A stretch of 64,000 nt of DNA from Pontibacter sp. Tf4 (GTDB taxonomy: Bacteria > Bacteroidota > Bacteroidia > Cytophagales > Hymenobacteraceae), in contig NZ_JACKZC010000002.1 of NCBI RefSeq assembly GCF_014212495.1, positions 124,001 through 188,000 on the forward strand, written 5' to 3'. Every line of letters begins with the position of its first letter. Positions within the stretch are counted from its first letter, which is position 1. The notes under the pieces were generated by a model. The model was not told the DNA's origin. It saw nothing but the letters and a program-made list of their open reading frames with translations, and searched no databases. Positions 63,627 to 64,000 of this stretch are shown piece after piece. The position numbers and the translations under genes were made by a program.

Positions 63627-64000
63627 ATGCCAAAGTTAAAAAGCCCCTTAGCAGTTGTGCTTTTCTTTTTATGTTACTTGTGTTTTTCGCAGGGAGCAAT
63701 TGCACAAAAGAAAGGTAAAGACCTGTTTAAGGTAAAGTCGCCCAAAATACAGTACGTTCGCCCTGACACCACCATACTTATCCAGTACGATGAGTTTGAT
63801 GACGAAAATTCGGATGCTGGTAAGTCTATCAATTTCAGCCCGAAAAAGGAACTGTCTATCGTTAGCGAAGACACAACAGAGCTGGACCTGGGCGAGCAGC
63901 ATATTGTGGAAGTATCAGATGAGGTACTGATCGATTCTTCGTGGATCAAAATAGCAGGGTATTATGCCATCTGGGATACGCGTAATATAAATCCGTACCG
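63627..64000 (+). CDS. M23-type peptidase-like exported protein, partial (runs off the end)
   Basis: The first 124 codons of a gene cut by the window end. A signal peptide (MPKLKSPLAVVLFFLCYLCF...AIAQ) is followed by an acidic region and SSWIKIAGYYAIWDTRNINPY, a segment I know from exported M23/LysM peptidases of Cytophagales; the catalytic domain itself is not in view. It would hydrolyse peptidoglycan cross-links if that is right. It stands downstream of trxB. Confidence 0.65.
   Translation, partial: MPKLKSPLAVVLFFLCYLCFSQGAIAQKKGKDLFKVKSPKIQYVRPDTTILIQYDEFDDENSDAGKSINFSPKKELSIVSEDTTELDLGEQHIVEVSDEVLIDSSWIKIAGYYAIWDTRNINPY

Overview
The window looks like a piece of the chromosome of a Bacteroidota bacterium, most likely order Cytophagales and near Hymenobacteraceae (Pontibacter-like). 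This rests on moderate GC, a short primary sigma factor of 287 aa, promoters of the TAnnTTTG type, almost no Shine-Dalgarno sequences, many short lipoproteins, and lineage-typical families (fused DnaQ/GIY-YIG nuclease, DUF4199, DACNV). The genus is inference. No phage, insertion sequence, CRISPR array or rRNA was seen.

Layout. 1-3.5 kb: an MBL-fold lipoprotein, mnmE, and a gene-free spacer made of dispersed repeats. 3.5-9 kb: a thioredoxin-like protein and a five-gene Mn/Fe/Zn ABC uptake operon (DtxR/MntR regulator, TroA-like binding lipoprotein, ATPase, permease fused to a DtxR-like domain, second permease). 9-17.7 kb: fabH, a glycosyltransferase, dapD, 3-hydroxyacyl-CoA dehydrogenase, two tiny tandem membrane proteins, an outer-membrane barrel, a YbiT-type ABC-F protein and two DUF4199 proteins. 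17.7-29.2 kb: envelope and stress functions (L,D-transpeptidase, lipid kinase, metallophosphoesterase, LON-domain protein, MtgA, RclC-like protein with an AraC regulator, App1 phosphatase, M48 protease). 29.4-42.3 kb: M16 protease, topoisomerase IB, LLM oxidoreductase, pgi, trehalose-phosphatase, exonuclease/GIY-YIG fusion and an AI-2E exporter. 42.6-52.5 kb: parE-parC, two TPR proteins and thrS-infC-rpmI-rplT. 52.7-64 kb: Gre-like factor, DACNV/diadenylate-cyclase-like protein, tRNA-Met, LptF/G, rpsO-pnp, rpoD, trxB and the start of an M23-type peptidase gene.

The strongest unexplained signal is not a gene. The palindrome AACTATAGTT, core CTATAG, recurs through the whole window. I counted about 108 CTATAG cores by hand, against roughly 17 expected by chance, and 15 perfect 10-mers, against less than 0.1 expected. 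It occurs in spacers, inside genes in every reading frame that a gene tolerates, as the Leu-stop end of two genes, over the ATA start codon of infC, and, as AACTATA/TATAGTT, in the loops of two perfect terminator hairpins. It behaves like a highly iterated palindrome acting at the DNA level. Several families of A/T-rich short-period repeats also fill spacers, and in two cases supply the C-terminus and stop codon of a gene.

Unusual starts stand out. infC begins at ATA behind a perfect AAGGAGG, mnmE, troD, the exonuclease gene and one exported-protein gene use TTG, and mntR uses GTG.
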